Origin: Carboxylicivirga caseinilyticus
Lineage (GTDB): Bacteria > Bacteroidota > Bacteroidia > Bacteroidales > Marinilabiliaceae
Direction of reading: 5' to 3'
DNA: 64,000 nt
NCBI GenBank assembly: GCA_025499705.1
Contig: JAFMVE010000030.1
Span: 1 to 64,000, forward strand
Shown: positions 63,578-64,000 of the stretch, piece after piece
Numbering within the stretch: position 1 is the stretch's first letter
Layout: each line of letters begins with the position of its first letter
Notes under the pieces: model-generated
What the model saw: only the letters and a program-made list of their open reading frames with translations
The model's database searches: none
What the model was told of the DNA's origin: nothing
Position numbers and translations under genes: made by a program

Positions 63578-64000
63578 AAAATCTGATTGCAACCATCATT
63601 TTTATTCTTTTCATACTTCCCTGCACTAATGCACAGAGCTTTCGGGCCGGGTTTACCGGAGGGGCCACTGTTTCACAGGTGGATGGGGATACCTATGCAG
63701 GTTATAACAAATTGGGTCTTAATATCGGAGGTTTTGTGAGCAGGCAAATTACTCCAATGCTCGACCTGCAATTCGATATCAGTTATATTCAGAAAGGTGC
63801 GCGCAGAGCTCCCGATATTGAAAAGGGTGTTTATGATGATTACAAAATTGATTTGGGGTATGTTCAGTTTCCTGTAGTTGCCCGTTATTACATTAATGAT
63901 TTCTCGATTGAGGCTGGCATTTCAATAGCCACATTACTTCATGATGATGAGTTCTGGGACGAACAATCAATTAAAGATAATGAAGGTGTTCCGCCTTTTA
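63574..64000 (+). CDS. Outer-membrane beta-barrel protein (partial, PorT/OMP type)
   Basis: The frame opens with a signal peptide (MKNLIATIIFILFILPCTNAQ) and then alternating hydrophobic strands such as FRAGFTGGATVSQVDGDTYAG, LGLNIGGFVSRQIT, LDLQFDISYIQKGARR and YVQFPVVARYYINDFSIEAGI. This is the pattern of eight-stranded PorT/outer_membrane_beta-barrel proteins common in the phylum. It runs past the window end after 142 codons. The ATG overlaps the cobB stop, so it is translated from the same message. Confidence 0.8.
   Translation, partial: MKNLIATIIFILFILPCTNAQSFRAGFTGGATVSQVDGDTYAGYNKLGLNIGGFVSRQITPMLDLQFDISYIQKGARRAPDIEKGVYDDYKIDLGYVQFPVVARYYINDFSIEAGISIATLLHDDEFWDEQSIKDNEGVPPF

Noticed and set aside
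1-64000. CRISPR arrays, insertion sequences, prophage, rRNA, tmRNA
   Set aside because: I looked for regularly spaced repeats, transposase motifs, terminal repeats and conserved RNA cores and saw none.

Overview
The window is about 64 kb of a low-GC, densely packed chromosome from a member of the Bacteroidota, most likely of the Marinilabiliales/Cytophaga-like lineages. The evidence is the gene families (DUF5683 behind parAB, a Reg_prop/Y_Y_Y sensor, an LVIVD lipoprotein, a fused OlsF/GlsF-type acyltransferase, a PPi-type PEP carboxykinase-like protein), the general lack of Shine-Dalgarno sequences, and promoter elements of the Bacteroidetes type (TAnnTTTG). The clearest promoter lies in front of tRNA-Leu. 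I see no phage, insertion sequence, CRISPR array or rRNA; this is housekeeping chromosome with a few accessory blocks.

Layout. 1-6.7 kb: pgi with its own terminator, two unknown genes, a Crp/Fnr regulator and a K+-dependent membrane pyrophosphatase (hppA). 6.9-15.4 kb, all on the minus strand: a three-part outer-membrane protein (HExxH domain, TolB-like propeller, Omp85-like barrel), then clpX, clpP, tig, tRNA-Leu(UAG), lptB and tatC. 15.8-21.7 kb: recQ and a 1159-residue protein that I read as PPi-dependent PEP carboxykinase. 21.8-29.4 kb: a PAS histidine kinase, an MBL-fold hydrolase, a TraB/GumN protein, an LVIVD lipoprotein and priA. 29.7-37.8 kb: heptose kinase, the parA-parB-DUF5683-mltD chromosome/cell-wall cluster and a two-gene SGNH/MBOAT O-acetylation module. 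37.9-42.5 kb: a large propeller sensor kinase without its phospho-acceptor histidine, and a YugP-type membrane zinc peptidase. 42.5-49.4 kb: an RDD gene divergent from a six-gene SpoIIM-(membrane)-DUF4129-DUF4350-MoxR-DUF58 operon.

49.8-54.3 kb: a small aminotransferase-like protein that has lost its PLP lysine, followed by a phosphoesterase, a MurG-like glycosyltransferase and a fused O-/N-acyltransferase. These last three look like a membrane-lipid unit. 54.3-59.4 kb: folA-thyA, a winged-helix regulator with a membrane partner, an EEP-family protein and two adjacent rhomboid proteases. 59.6-64 kb: mutL, a small membrane protein, a Kv-type channel with a zinc ribbon, a sirtuin without zinc cysteines and the start of an outer-membrane barrel gene that runs off the end.

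The points most worth a second look are the PPi-type PEPCK candidate near a PPi-driven ion pump, two apparent pseudoenzymes (the kinase at 37.9 kb and the aminotransferase-like protein at 49.8 kb), the lipid cluster at 50.6-54.3 kb, and the peptidase/propeller/barrel fusion at 6.9 kb. All calls come from reading motifs by eye; no database search was run.
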